Source: Serratia symbiotica
Lineage (GTDB): Bacteria > Pseudomonadota > Gammaproteobacteria > Enterobacterales > Enterobacteriaceae
Length of the DNA stretch: 64,000 bases
NCBI GenBank assembly: GCA_900016775.1
Contig: LN890288.1
Span: forward strand, 62,001 to 126,000
Direction: 5' to 3'
A program made the position numbers and the translations under genes. The notes under the pieces were generated by a model. It ran no database searches and was not told the origin of the DNA. It saw only the letters and a list, made by a program, of their open reading frames with translations. This document shows positions 34,781-44,807 of this stretch, in pieces (the first letter of the stretch is position 1; each line of letters begins with the position of its first letter).

Positions 34781-35352
34781 ATATAACATATACAAATATT
34801 TTATTATTTATTAAAAAAAATCCAAGACGTATTTTGATTTATATTATTATAATAAAATAAATGTTATTAATATTAAAATAAATTATTAATAATTGAAATT
34901 TAATATAAAAATTAATATATATTTATTATTTTATATTATTTAAATATTTAATTTATATTATATAATATTTTGTAAATAATTATAATTTTTATATAAGTTT
35001 ATTAAATTAATTATATATTATAATTAATTTAATAAACTTATATAAAAATTAAAATATTAAAATTAAATATAATATTAATTATTGCATTATAAATAAAATA
35101 TAATATTTTTATAATAATTTTTTAAAATATTTATAATTTAAATAATTATTTATTATATTAAATAGTATCTTTAAATTTTATTAAAATAATAAAATATATA
35201 ATAAATTAATAATTAAATAATTTTATTTTAAATATGATTAATAAATTTTATTATTTAATATTTTATTTATAAATATAATATATTTTATTACAATATATTT
35301 AATTTTAAATATTTTTAAAAGTATAATTATTAAAATACAATATTATTATGTT
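34781..35352. other. Spacer between convergent manB and crr
   Basis: 572 bases up to the crr terminator. It holds a small GC-containing patch just after manB (34818-34838) and the long inverted repeat at 34983-35051. No gene seen. Confidence 0.55.
34983..35051. repeat. Perfect inverted repeat, 33-bp arms, 3-nt loop
   Basis: Arms 34983-35015 and 35019-35051 are exact reverse complements around TAT. Each arm has a single G or C; everything else is A/T. It lies in the convergent manB/crr spacer and is distinct from the GC-containing crr terminator at 35353. It is the longest perfect hairpin in the window. Confidence 0.93.
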
Positions 35353-35384
35353 TATACCTGACTATTAAATATAAGTCAGGTATA
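35353..35384 (-). terminator. PTS operon terminator (after crr)
   Basis: TATACCTGACT (35353-35363) pairs with AGTCAGGTATA (35374-35384) around a 10-nt loop, 45 bases downstream of the crr stop. Confidence 0.75.
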
Positions 35385-35429
35385 ATTAATTATTATTTTT
35401 AAAAATTATATTTTTATGTAATATAATAA

Positions 35430-35939
35430 TTATTTTTTAATACGCATAATTGGTGTTTCTCCAAAAATAACATTTCCAGATAATTTGATGATTTCTTTAA
35501 TTTCATCCATATTAGAGATAACTATTGGAGTTAATATTGATTTAGCTTTTTCTTTTAAAAAAGAAAGATTAAATATAATAATAATATCACCTATTTTAAC
35601 ATTTTGACCTTCTTTAGCAATTCTTGTAAAACCTTTTCCTTTTAGTTTAACAGTATCAATACCAAAATGAACAAATAGTTCAATACCATTATCAGATTTA
35701 ATAGAAAAAGCATGATTTGTTTCAAAAATTTTACCAATTTTTCCATTAATAGGAGCAACTATTTTATTTCCAGAAGGTTTTATAGCAACACCATCACCAA
35801 TTATTTTTTCAGAAAAAACAATATCTTGAACATCTTCGATATTAACAATACTTCCAGAAATTGGAGCGATAATTTCAATAATATTTATATTTTTTTTATT
35901 ATGAGACACTAATGATTTTAGTGTATTCAGTAATCCCAT
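35430..35939 (-). CDS. crr: PTS glucose-specific enzyme IIA
   Basis: Cytoplasmic phosphocarrier between HPr and the membrane IIBC, and a regulator of uptake in enterics. 169 residues from the ATG at 35939, preceded by GGAG; this matches the E. coli start MGLFDKLKSLVS. The phosphorylatable histidine is in [11 protein letters not shown] near residue 91, and the other active-site histidine in ETNHAFSI near residue 76. Last gene of ptsH-ptsI-crr. The membrane permease it serves is not in the window. Confidence 0.96.
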   Translation of the reverse strand: MGLLNTLKSLVSHNKKNINIIEIIAPISGSIVNIEDVQDIVFSEKIIGDGVAIKPSGNKIVAPINGKIGKIFETNHAFSIKSDNGIELFVHFGIDTVKLKGKGFTRIAKEGQNVKIGDIIIIFNLSFLKEKAKSILTPIVISNMDEIKEIIKLSGNVIFGETPIMRIKK

Positions 35940-35952
35940 ATTTTTTCTCCTA

Positions 35953-35989
35953 AACATTAAATTTAAAATTAAATTTTAAATTTAATGTT
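35953..35989 (-). promoter_or_regulatory. Intercistronic hairpin between ptsI and crr
   Basis: 18-bp perfect arms (35953-35970 and 35972-35989, each with one G-C pair) fill the 71-base spacer between ptsI and crr. On the minus-strand mRNA it could partly terminate or stabilise the transcript. E. coli also has differential expression of crr relative to ptsHI; whether this hairpin does the same is inference. Confidence 0.6.
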
Positions 35990-36010
35990 AATAATAATTT
36001 ATTAAAATAT

Positions 36011-37726
36011 TTATTTTTTTGTAAATGTATTTATACAATTCATTAAATCTTGTGTAGTAGGTTGTTTTAAAGCTTCTATAGCTAATGTTTGTACATTTTT
36101 AAAATTAGCATTTCTAATTATTTTTTTAATATGTGGAATTGATATAGCACTCATACTAAATTCATCTAATCCCATACCTAATAATAATAAAGTAGCTTGT
36201 TCATCACCAGCTAACTCTCCACACATTCCAGTCCATTTTCCTTCTTCATGTGAAGCATCAATAACTTGTTTAATAAGAGTTAATATAGGTGGAGAGAGTG
36301 GATTATAAAGATGAGAAATCATTTTATTTCCACGATCAACTGCTAAGGTGTATTGGGTAAGATCATTAGTTCCAATACTAAAAAAATCAACTTCTTTTGC
36401 TAAATGATGAGCAATAGAAGCTGCGGAAGGTGTCTCAATCATAATACCAATTTCAATATTTTTATCATATTCTTTATTTTCTTTATATAATTGTTGTTTT
36501 AATTTATTAATTTCACATTTTAAATCACGTATTTCTTCTACATAAATTATCATTGGAAACATAATACGTAATTTTCCAAATATTGAAGCACGTAAAATAG
36601 CTCTTATTTGATCATGTAAAATATTTCTATGATCCATTGCTATACGAATAGCACGCCAACCAAGAAATGGATTATTTTCTTTAGGTAGATGCATATATGG
36701 AATATCTTTATCACCACCAATATCCATAGTTCGGATAATTATAGATTTTAAATTGAAAGTTTCGACTATATCTTTATAAGCTTGAAATTGTTCATCTTCA
36801 GTTGGTAGTGCATTACGATTCATATATAAAAATTCAGTACGATATAAACCAATTCCTTCAGCACCATTTTGTTTTGCGCTAGCAATATCATTAATAGTTC
36901 CAATATTAGCGCAAATTTTAACTTTATGCCCATCTAATGTAATAGCTGGTAAATCTTTTAAATTTTTTAATTTATTTTGTTTATTAATATGTTTAATTTG
37001 AAGATTTTTTAAATTTTTAATAATTTCAATTGTAGGATTAATATAAATGTTATTATTTATTGCATCTAAAATAATATTATCACCAGTTTTTATTTTTTTT
37101 GTTATATTATTAGTACTTACAATAGCTGGTAATTCTAAAGAACGAGCCATAATAGAAGTATGTGAAGTTCGACCACCAAGATCAGTAATAAATCCTAATA
37201 TTTTTTTTAAATTTAATTGTGCAGTTTCGGATGGAGTTAAATCTACTGCTACTAAGATAACTTTATCTTGAATAATATTTAAATTAATAATTGGTATATT
37301 AAGTATATTTTTAATAAGACGTTTACCTATATCACGTATATCACTAGCTCGTTCCTTTAAATATTCATCGTCTAATTTTTCTAAAGCATATGTTTGATTT
37401 TTTATTGCAATATTTACAGCTGAATCAGCAGATATATTTTTATTTTTTATTAAATTTATAATTTCTTTTTCAAGTTCTTCATCTTCTAATAACATAATAT
37501 GACTTTCAAAAATTTCTTCTTTTTCTTTACCAAAAGTTTTACCTGCTTTTGTTTTTATTATTTGTATTTGTTCAGATGTTTTATTACGTCCAGAAAAAAA
37601 TCGTGAAATTTCTTTTTCTATGAGATTTGTAGAAATTTTTTTTTGATTAATAATAATTTTATCTTCTTTTAGTAAAAGAGCTTTACCAAAAGCAATACCT
37701 GGTGATACTATAATACCTGAAATCAT
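36011..37726 (-). CDS. ptsI: PTS enzyme I (phosphoenolpyruvate-protein phosphotransferase)
   Basis: Takes phosphate from phosphoenolpyruvate and passes it to HPr. 571 residues (E. coli 575). Active-site histidine in [19 protein letters not shown] near residue 189; PEP-binding C-domain with [36 protein letters not shown] and the catalytic cysteine in [11 protein letters not shown]. It follows ptsH by 47 bases. Complete, so PTS uptake is probably functional. Confidence 0.97.
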   Translation of the reverse strand: MISGIIVSPGIAFGKALLLKEDKIIINQKKISTNLIEKEISRFFSGRNKTSEQIQIIKTKAGKTFGKEKEEIFESHIMLLEDEELEKEIINLIKNKNISADSAVNIAIKNQTYALEKLDDEYLKERASDIRDIGKRLIKNILNIPIINLNIIQDKVILVAVDLTPSETAQLNLKKILGFITDLGGRTSHTSIMARSLELPAIVSTNNITKKIKTGDNIILDAINNNIYINPTIEIIKNLKNLQIKHINKQNKLKNLKDLPAITLDGHKVKICANIGTINDIASAKQNGAEGIGLYRTEFLYMNRNALPTEDEQFQAYKDIVETFNLKSIIIRTMDIGGDKDIPYMHLPKENNPFLGWRAIRIAMDHRNILHDQIRAILRASIFGKLRIMFPMIIYVEEIRDLKCEINKLKQQLYKENKEYDKNIEIGIMIETPSAASIAHHLAKEVDFFSIGTNDLTQYTLAVDRGNKMISHLYNPLSPPILTLIKQVIDASHEEGKWTGMCGELAGDEQATLLLLGMGLDEFSMSAISIPHIKKIIRNANFKNVQTLAIEALKQPTTQDLMNCINTFTKK

Positions 37727-37773
37727 AATTTTTCCTTATTATTGATTAATATATATTCATTAAAATAAGAAAA

Positions 37774-38031
37774 TTATTTAAGTTCTGACATTAATTTTAT
37801 TAAATGTTCAACAGCTTTTTGTTCATCTTTACCAGAAGCGTTAATAGATATTACAGTACCTTTAGTTAATATAAGCGTTTGTAATTTAAACAAGCTTTTA
37901 GCATTTGCAGTTTTTCCATTAGAAGTTACAGTAATTTCAGAAACAAAATTTTTAGCTGTTTTTACAAATTGAGCAGCAGGACGGATATGTAGACCATTGA
38001 TAGCAGTAATAGTAATTTTTTGTTGAAACAT
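37774..38031 (-). CDS. ptsH: PTS phosphocarrier HPr
   Basis: 85 residues as in E. coli. The phosphorylated histidine is in [12 protein letters not shown] near residue 15, and the regulatory-serine region reads [17 protein letters not shown] precedes the ATG. First gene of the PTS operon. An 18-nt palindrome AGTTTTAATATTAAAACT lies at 38061-38078, 30 bases upstream of the start. Confidence 0.97.
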   Translation of the reverse strand: MFQQKITITAINGLHIRPAAQFVKTAKNFVSEITVTSNGKTANAKSLFKLQTLILTKGTVISINASGKDEQKAVEHLIKLMSELK

Positions 38032-39100
38032 AGATATTTCCTTAATGTATTACAAGTAATAGTTTTAATATTAAAACTGTTTAAAAAATATAAATTTTTT
38101 ATTTAATATTTTATTATATTAAATATTTATATAAAAATAATATATTAGATATATTAAATTTAAAAATAAAAATTTTTTATTTAATAATTTTATTTTATTT
38201 ATATAGGATATCTTAGCAATAATTAAGTAAAATAATTTGTTTTTAATAAAAAATAATTAATTTTATATATTAAAGTTATATAAAATTAAATATTAAATTA
38301 ATTTATAAAATTAATAATTAAAAATTATAAAATTTAATTTTATTTATAAAAAAGCACCTTTAAAGGCGCTTTTAATTTTTTATTTTAAATAAATTTTATT
38401 ATAGTAATTTTTATTTAATAAAAAAATTTTAAAATAAAATAATTAATTAAAGTATTATTTTATAATATATTAAAATAATTATAATTATTTTAATAAAAAA
38501 TATTTTTAATTAATTTTAAATTATTATTTTTTTATTTTATTTAAAAATTAATAGTATATCTTTAAAATTAATTAATTATTAATTTACATTAATGTTTTTA
38601 TTATTACTAATTTATTTTATATAATTAATCAAAATACAATTAAAATTTATTAAAATAAAATAAATATTAATATTTTAAATGAAATATAAATTTTAATTTA
38701 ATAATTTTAATAATTTTTTAAATTTATTAGATTCTTGAATTATTATAAAAAAATAAATAATATTAATTTTTAAAAAAAATTTTTATTTTTTATAAAAATA
38801 TTAATATAAATTAATAATTATAAATTAAATTGATTTGTGATATTGAATATTTATATTTTAATATAATTTAAATTAATTAATATTTGTATTTTTATAATAT
38901 TAAATTATAATAATTAATGTTATTATATTTAATAATTAATTTTATTAGTTTATTAAAATATATTAATGTATTATCATAAAATTATGTTATATTTTTTTAT
39001 TAATTTTTTAAATTAATAATATTTTATAAATTTATAAATATAAATTTTATATTAAATGTAATTTTATATATATAAAATATAAAAATTTTGAAATATAATT
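38032..39100. other. Large spacer, ligA to ptsH
   Basis: About 1.07 kb. Next to ptsH is the operon leader, with the palindrome at 38061-38078 and a mixed patch at 38205-38230. An orphan terminator stands at 38350-38373. From there to ligA it is pure A/T with no recognisable gene. In E. coli cysK, cysZ and zipA lie between ligA and ptsH; all are gone here. Confidence 0.6.
38350..38373 (-). terminator. Orphan intrinsic terminator
   Basis: On the minus strand, AAAAGCGCC and GGTGCTTTT pair through one G-U wobble around TTTAAA and are followed by a T-run. On the plus strand the same position would be an A-C mismatch, so the hairpin fits minus-strand RNA. The nearest minus-strand gene upstream (ligA) ends about 730 bases away. 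It is therefore more likely to have ended a now deleted gene, cysK being the candidate from E. coli gene order. Confidence 0.65.
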
Positions 39101-41131
39101 TTATTTTAAATTAATTTTTATTAATTTAAAAAATTCTTTTTCATAAATAATATGAATACCTAATTTTTTTGCTATTATTATTTTTTTACTAATAATATTT
39201 CCTGAAATTAATAAATTAGTTTTTTTAGAAATATTTGTATTAATTTTAGCACCTAAGTTTGTTAGATAATTATTAATGTAATTACGTGATATACAATTAA
39301 ATTTACCAGTTAATACTATATTCTTTTTGTTAAAAAAATGATGATATTTTTTTTTTGATATTGTTGTGATATTTTGCCAATTAATACCTATTTTTTTACT
39401 TACTAATTCATAAATTATTTTTTTATTATTTTTTTGATCTAAAAAATTACGTATATTTTTCGCAATAGTCAAACCTATGTTTGGTATTTTTTTTAAAGTA
39501 TTAATATCAGCAGAATACAATTCATCTAATGATTTAAAATATGCAGCTAATTGATTAGAAGTTATTTCACCTACTTTATTAATACCTAAAGAATATATAA
39601 AACGAGAAAAAGTAGTATTTTTAGATTGATGTATAGAATTAATTAATATTTTAGCTGATTTTTGTCCTATATTATCTAAGGTTAATAATGTTTGAGTAGA
39701 TAAATAAAATAAATCTGTTGGTTTTTTTATATATTTATTTTCTACTAATTGTTCTATGATTTTATCTCCTATTCCAATTATATTCATAGCTTTTTTAGAA
39801 ACAAAATGTTTAAGTATTGCTTTGCGTTGTGCAGTACATATTAAAGTTCCACTACAACGTGCTATTATTTCATTATTGAAGTGCTGAATATCAGAATTGC
39901 ATATTGGACAGAATTTTGGAAAAATTATTTTTTTTGCATTTTTTGGGCGACGATCTTTTAAAACACTTATAATTTTAGGAATAACATCTCCAGATCTTTG
40001 TACTACTACTGAATCTCCAATATGTAATTTTAATCGTTTTATTTCATTTTTATTATATAATGTAGCATGACTAATATTTACACCTGATATTAATATAGGT
40101 TGTAAATGAGCAACAGGTGTAATAGCTCCACTACGTCCTATTTGAAATTCTATTTTTTTTATAATAGTTATTTGTTCTTGTGAACAAAATTTAAAAGCTA
40201 TAGCCCATTTAGGTGCTCGTGATGAACATCCTAAAATTTTTTGATAATTAATATTATTAATTTTTATTACTATACCATCAATATCAATATTAAATTTTGA
40301 ACGATTTTGTTTAATTTTATTATAGAATGTTATTACTTGATGATATCCAATACAAATTTTTGTTGAATGACTAATTGGTAAACCCCATTTTTTACATTGT
40401 ATAAGTTGTTCAAATTGTGTATCAGGTAATTTATGATTTTTTTTTATGCTGCTAATATTATAACAAAAAAATGTTAAAGGTCTATTTTCTGTAATATTTG
40501 GATTATTATTTAGAATTGATCCTACAGCAGCATTACGTGGATTAGAAAATATTTTATTATTATTACGTCTTGCTTCTTCATTCATTTTTTTAAAACCAGT
40601 TTTCGTCATACATACTTCACCACGTATTTCTATTTTATTTGGAACATTATTACCAATTAAATATTTAGGAATAGTTTTAATAGTTTTTATATTATTTGTA
40701 ATATTCTCGCCAATTTTTCCATCGCCTCTAGTGGAGGCATGTATTAATTTTTTATTTTCATATATTAAATTAACTGCTAATCCATCTAATTTTAATTCAC
40801 AACAAAAAATTAAAGGATTATTATTTTGTAAGCGATTTTGTATTCGTTTATAAAATTCTAAAAAATTATCTTCATTAAACACATTATCCAATGATAGCAT
40901 TGGTGTTTCATGATTTATTTTATTTAGGATTTTCTTAGGAGTGCCTATACATTGAGTTGGAGAATCATTAGTAATTATATGTGGATAAGTATTTTCAAGT
41001 TTATGTAATTTATATATTAAACGATCATATTCTATATCTGGTATTTTAGGTGTATTAAAAGAATAATATTGATATTCATAATAACGTAAAAGATTTTTTA
41101 ATTTATTAATTTTTTTAATTATTAATTTCAT
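39101..41131 (-). CDS. ligA: NAD-dependent DNA ligase
   Basis: Seals nicks using NAD. 676 residues (E. coli 671). N-terminal Ia domain with YYSFNTPKIPDIEYDRLIYKL, adenylation lysine in CELKLDGLAVNL near residue 119, GDGKIGENIT, SNPRNAAVGSI, then OB fold, four-cysteine zinc finger (CPIC...C...C), helix-hairpin-helix repeats and a C-terminal BRCT domain with FNCISRNYINNYLTNLGAKI. All domains are present. It is unusually rich in Lys, Asn and Ile, reflecting the base bias. Confidence 0.96.
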   Translation of the reverse strand: MKLIIKKINKLKNLLRYYEYQYYSFNTPKIPDIEYDRLIYKLHKLENTYPHIITNDSPTQCIGTPKKILNKINHETPMLSLDNVFNEDNFLEFYKRIQNRLQNNNPLIFCCELKLDGLAVNLIYENKKLIHASTRGDGKIGENITNNIKTIKTIPKYLIGNNVPNKIEIRGEVCMTKTGFKKMNEEARRNNNKIFSNPRNAAVGSILNNNPNITENRPLTFFCYNISSIKKNHKLPDTQFEQLIQCKKWGLPISHSTKICIGYHQVITFYNKIKQNRSKFNIDIDGIVIKINNINYQKILGCSSRAPKWAIAFKFCSQEQITIIKKIEFQIGRSGAITPVAHLQPILISGVNISHATLYNKNEIKRLKLHIGDSVVVQRSGDVIPKIISVLKDRRPKNAKKIIFPKFCPICNSDIQHFNNEIIARCSGTLICTAQRKAILKHFVSKKAMNIIGIGDKIIEQLVENKYIKKPTDLFYLSTQTLLTLDNIGQKSAKILINSIHQSKNTTFSRFIYSLGINKVGEITSNQLAAYFKSLDELYSADINTLKKIPNIGLTIAKNIRNFLDQKNNKKIIYELVSKKIGINWQNITTISKKKYHHFFNKKNIVLTGKFNCISRNYINNYLTNLGAKINTNISKKTNLLISGNIISKKIIIAKKLGIHIIYEKEFFKLIKINLK

Positions 41132-41441
41132 AGTTTTTATTAAAGATAAAAAATTTATTAAAATATAATAAAAATTTTATAAGTTTATTTTATTTTTAAA
41201 ATTATATATGAACATAATTTTTATTTTTATTTTTATAAATTTTATTATGTAATAAAATATCATTAATAATTTTTATAAAATTATTATTAATTATAATATA
41301 TAAAATAAATATATTATAATAATTTGATTATATTGATATTTATTAAAATAAAAATATTTTAAAATTAAAAAATATTTTGTTATAATAATTTATTAATTTA
41401 AATATATTAATATTAATTATATAATTATTTTTAAAAAATGA
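41132..41441. other. AT-rich spacer, tRNA-Val to ligA
   Basis: 310 bases of A/T with a small ATTTTATTA/TAATAAAAT hairpin near 41243-41262. Nothing else seen. Confidence 0.55.
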
Positions 41442-41514
41442 TAGGCGATGACGGATTCGAACCATCGACCACCTCCGTGTAAAGGAGGTGCTCTACCAAC
41501 TGAGCTAATCGCCT
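41442..41514 (-). tRNA. tRNA-Val (anticodon TAC)
   Basis: The minus strand folds into a cloverleaf. The acceptor starts AGGCGAT and closes ATCGCCT before discriminator A. The D-arm is AGCTCAGTTGGTAGAGC. The anticodon stem CCTCC/GGAGG holds loop TTTACAC with anticodon TAC. The T-arm contains GGTTCGAATCC. The first pair is A-U rather than the usual G-C. As in tRNA-Phe, the three bases after the discriminator are TCA, not CCA. It lies beside gltX, divergently, where E. coli has its valU-type tRNA cluster; the other tRNAs of that cluster are not present. Confidence 0.95.
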
Positions 41515-41532
41515 AATTTATTAAATATATAA

Positions 41533-41560
41533 ATTATAAAGATAGTTTAACATGAATCAA
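41533..41560 (-). promoter_or_regulatory. tRNA-Val promoter
   Basis: On the minus strand, TTGATT (41555-41560) and TATAAT (41533-41538) are spaced by 16 bases, with the -10 box 18 bases before the tRNA 5' end. The match and the position make it a good sigma-70 candidate. Confidence 0.6.
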
Positions 41561-41733
41561 TAGTTTTTGAAATAATTTTAATTTTTATATTTTATAAATT
41601 TAAAATATTTAAAATAAATTTATTAAATAATACTAAGTTTTTATGATTTTATCAAGTTATATTGTAATAATAAATTTTATTTTTATTTTAAATATGTATT
41701 ATTGATAATATTATATATTAAGGTATGGATTTT

Positions 41734-43143
41734 ATGAAAATAAAAACTAGGTTTTCACCCAGTCCTACAGGATGTTTACATGTAGGTAGTATTAGAACTG
41801 CATTTTATTCTTGGTTATTTACTCGTCAGAATAATGGGAAATTTATTCTTCGTATTGAAGATACTGATATAGAACGTTCTAATCCAGAAGCAATTAATGA
41901 AATTATAGAAAGTATGAATTGGTTAAATTTAAATTGGGATGAAGGTCCATATTTTCAAACACAACGTTATGATCGTTATAATGAAGTAATTAATAATATG
42001 TTAATTGATGGTACAGCTTATAAATGTTTTTGTTCAAAAAAACGTTTAGATATACTTCGAAAAAAACAAATAAAAAATATTGAAAAACCACGTTATGATA
42101 GTTATTGTCGTGATAATAAATTTAATTATACTAATAATAAACCATATGTAGTTCGTTTTCGTAATCCAAAAGAAGGATCAGTAATATTTCATGATAAAAT
42201 TCATGGTTTAATAAAATTTAATAATCAAGAATTAGATGATTTAATTATTCGTAGAACTAATGGATTACCTACTTATAATTTTTGTGTAGTGATAGATGAT
42301 TGGGATATGAAAATTAGTCATATTATTCGCGGTACAGATCATATAAATAATACACCACGTCAAATTAATATCTTAAAAGCACTTGGTGCACCTATTCCAG
42401 AATATGCGCATATTTCAATGATTCTTAGTAATAATGGAAAAAAGTTATCAAAAAGATGTGGTGCTTTAGGAATTATGTATTATCGTAATGAAGGTTATTT
42501 ACCACAAGCATTATTAAATTACCTTATGTGTTTAGGTTGGTCATACGGTAATAAAGAAATATTTTCTTTTGATGAGATGAAAAAATATTTTAAATTAGAT
42601 ATGATTAATAAATCTGCTAATATCTTTGATATTAAAAAGTTACAATGGTTTAATCATAAATATATTAATTCTCTTTCTATAGAAGAGATAATAGTATATT
42701 TAACTTGGCATATTAATAAATTAGGAATTGAAATAAATAATGGACCAAAATTAAAAGATGTAATTACTTTATTAAGTACACGTTGTAAAACTTTAAAAGA
42801 GATGGCAAAATTTTGTTATTATTTTTATAAAGATTTTATTCAATTTGATATTAATTCTGCAAAAAAATATTTAAATTTATTTTCTTATGAATTATTAAAA
42901 ATAATTAAAAATAAATTATTTATTATTAAATTATGGACATTAAAAAACATACATAATGTCATTAAGGATACTATTAATGAATTAAATGTAGATATAAGTA
43001 AAGTTAATATGCCATTACGTATAGCAATGATAGGTATTGAACAATCACCTAGTATGGATATTATGATATATTTAATTGGTAAAGAACGTTCTTTAAAACG
43101 TATTGATATAGCTTTATCTTATATTTTAAAAAATAAAATTTAA
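41734..43143 (+). CDS. gltX: Glutamyl-tRNA synthetase
   Basis: Charges tRNA-Glu. 469 residues from the ATG at 41734, which aligns with the E. coli start MKIKTRF and has AAGG ten bases before it; the ATG at 41725 is too close to that Shine-Dalgarno. HIGH-type motif [29 protein letters not shown], zinc-region cysteines CFCSKK, and the KMSKS equivalent KKLSKRCG. C-terminal anticodon-binding domain is complete. Confidence 0.96.
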   Translation: MKIKTRFSPSPTGCLHVGSIRTAFYSWLFTRQNNGKFILRIEDTDIERSNPEAINEIIESMNWLNLNWDEGPYFQTQRYDRYNEVINNMLIDGTAYKCFCSKKRLDILRKKQIKNIEKPRYDSYCRDNKFNYTNNKPYVVRFRNPKEGSVIFHDKIHGLIKFNNQELDDLIIRRTNGLPTYNFCVVIDDWDMKISHIIRGTDHINNTPRQINILKALGAPIPEYAHISMILSNNGKKLSKRCGALGIMYYRNEGYLPQALLNYLMCLGWSYGNKEIFSFDEMKKYFKLDMINKSANIFDIKKLQWFNHKYINSLSIEEIIVYLTWHINKLGIEINNGPKLKDVITLLSTRCKTLKEMAKFCYYFYKDFIQFDINSAKKYLNLFSYELLKIIKNKLFIIKLWTLKNIHNVIKDTINELNVDISKVNMPLRIAMIGIEQSPSMDIMIYLIGKERSLKRIDIALSYILKNKI

Positions 43144-43383
43144 AATAAATTTATATTTATATAATATAAATTATTTTTTATTTTAATTTTTTAAAATATA
43201 TTTTATTATTATTTTAAAATTATAATTAAATTAAAATAATGTTTATGTAATACATAATAAATTAAAAATTATTTTTTATATAATTTTCTTATAAAATATA
43301 TTGTATTTTTAAGTTTAAATTTAATAGAAATTTTTATTAAATTATTTGAATTAATATTTTAAAAATATTTTTATATATAATAT

Positions 43384-44568
43384 TTAATTTAATATAAGAC
43401 CTGTTATTGTAGCAGATAAAATACTTACTAAAGTAGAGCTATATACTAATTTTAAACCAAATTTTAACACAACATTACCTTGATATTCATTTAATCCTTT
43501 GATTGCTCCAGAAAGAATACCTATTGAAGAAAAATTTGCAAAAGAAACTAAAAATACTGACAGCATACCTATGCTACGCAAGGAAAGATTAGTAGATATT
43601 TTTTTTAATTCTATCATAGCTACAAATTCATTAGAAACTAATTTAATTGCCATAATTTTACTAATTTGTAGAATTTCATGTTTAGGAATACCCATTATCC
43701 ATGCTAATGGATAAAAAAAATAACCTAAAATATCTTGAAAACTTAAACCAAATATCATATTGAATATACTATTTAATGCGGAAATTAAAGAAATAAAACC
43801 AATTAACATTGCAGTAACTATAATAGTTATTTTAAAACCAATTAATATATATGTACTTAATATTTCAAAAAAATTTTCTCCTTGATAAAGATTATTTAAT
43901 TGCAAATTTTCTTCTATAATATCATATGGATTTATTAAGGATAAAATAATAAATGTACTAAATATATTAAGAAATAATGCTGTTATTACAAATTTAGCAT
44001 CTAATATAGTCATATAAGATCCAATAATTGACATCGAAACTGTAGACATTGCAGTTGCTGTCATAGTATACATGCGTTTTTCTGGAATATTTTTAAGAAT
44101 ATCTTTATAAATAATAAAATTTTCAGATTGACCAAGAATTAATGAACTAATAGTATTAAATGATTCTAATTTACCCATACCACTAATTTTTGATAAAATA
44201 GTACCAATTATTTGTATAATAAATGGTAAAATTCTAATATATTGCAAAATACCAATCAGTGCAGAAATAAAAATTATAGGACATAATACTTTTAAAAAAA
44301 AGAAAGCTAAATTTTGTTGAGCCATACCACCGAATACAAAATCTGTTCCTTGTCCAGAAAATTCTAAAAGTTTATCAAATATTTTTGTACATATTTTTAT
44401 AAAATTTAAACCAATTTCTGAATGTAATAAAAAATATGCTATTAACATTTCAATAATTAATAATTTTATTACATAAATAATATGAATATTTTTACGATTT
44501 TTACATATTAAAAGTGATAATAGTATTATTATTATTAAAGTAAATATAAAATGTATAATAGAGAACAT
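43384..44568 (-). CDS. nupC: Concentrative nucleoside permease NupC
   Basis: Proton-coupled nucleoside importer of the CNT family in the inner membrane. 394 residues (E. coli 400). N-terminal helices, the FALIGILQ-like loop [15 protein letters not shown], the [22 protein letters not shown] signature, [16 protein letters not shown], and the C-terminal [10 protein letters not shown] and [15 protein letters not shown] segments. With udk it forms a pyrimidine salvage route. It converges on gltX with a 240-base A/T spacer. Confidence 0.95.
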   Translation of the reverse strand: MFSIIHFIFTLIIIILLSLLICKNRKNIHIIYVIKLLIIEMLIAYFLLHSEIGLNFIKICTKIFDKLLEFSGQGTDFVFGGMAQQNLAFFFLKVLCPIIFISALIGILQYIRILPFIIQIIGTILSKISGMGKLESFNTISSLILGQSENFIIYKDILKNIPEKRMYTMTATAMSTVSMSIIGSYMTILDAKFVITALFLNIFSTFIILSLINPYDIIEENLQLNNLYQGENFFEILSTYILIGFKITIIVTAMLIGFISLISALNSIFNMIFGLSFQDILGYFFYPLAWIMGIPKHEILQISKIMAIKLVSNEFVAMIELKKISTNLSLRSIGMLSVFLVSFANFSSIGILSGAIKGLNEYQGNVVLKFGLKLVYSSTLVSILSATITGLILN

Positions 44569-44807
44569 ATTTTCTCCAATATTTTTAAAAATATTATATT
44601 AATTTTTTTATGTAAATTAAATTTTAAAATAAATAATATTTATATTATAAAATATATTTTTATAATGTTTTATTTTATATAAATTATTAATATAAAATTA
44701 TAATATAAAATTTAATTTAATATAAAATTTAACATAATAAATATATTTTTTAAAAAATTAATTTAATATTAAATTTAATATAAAATAATATAATGATTAT
44801 ATACTTA

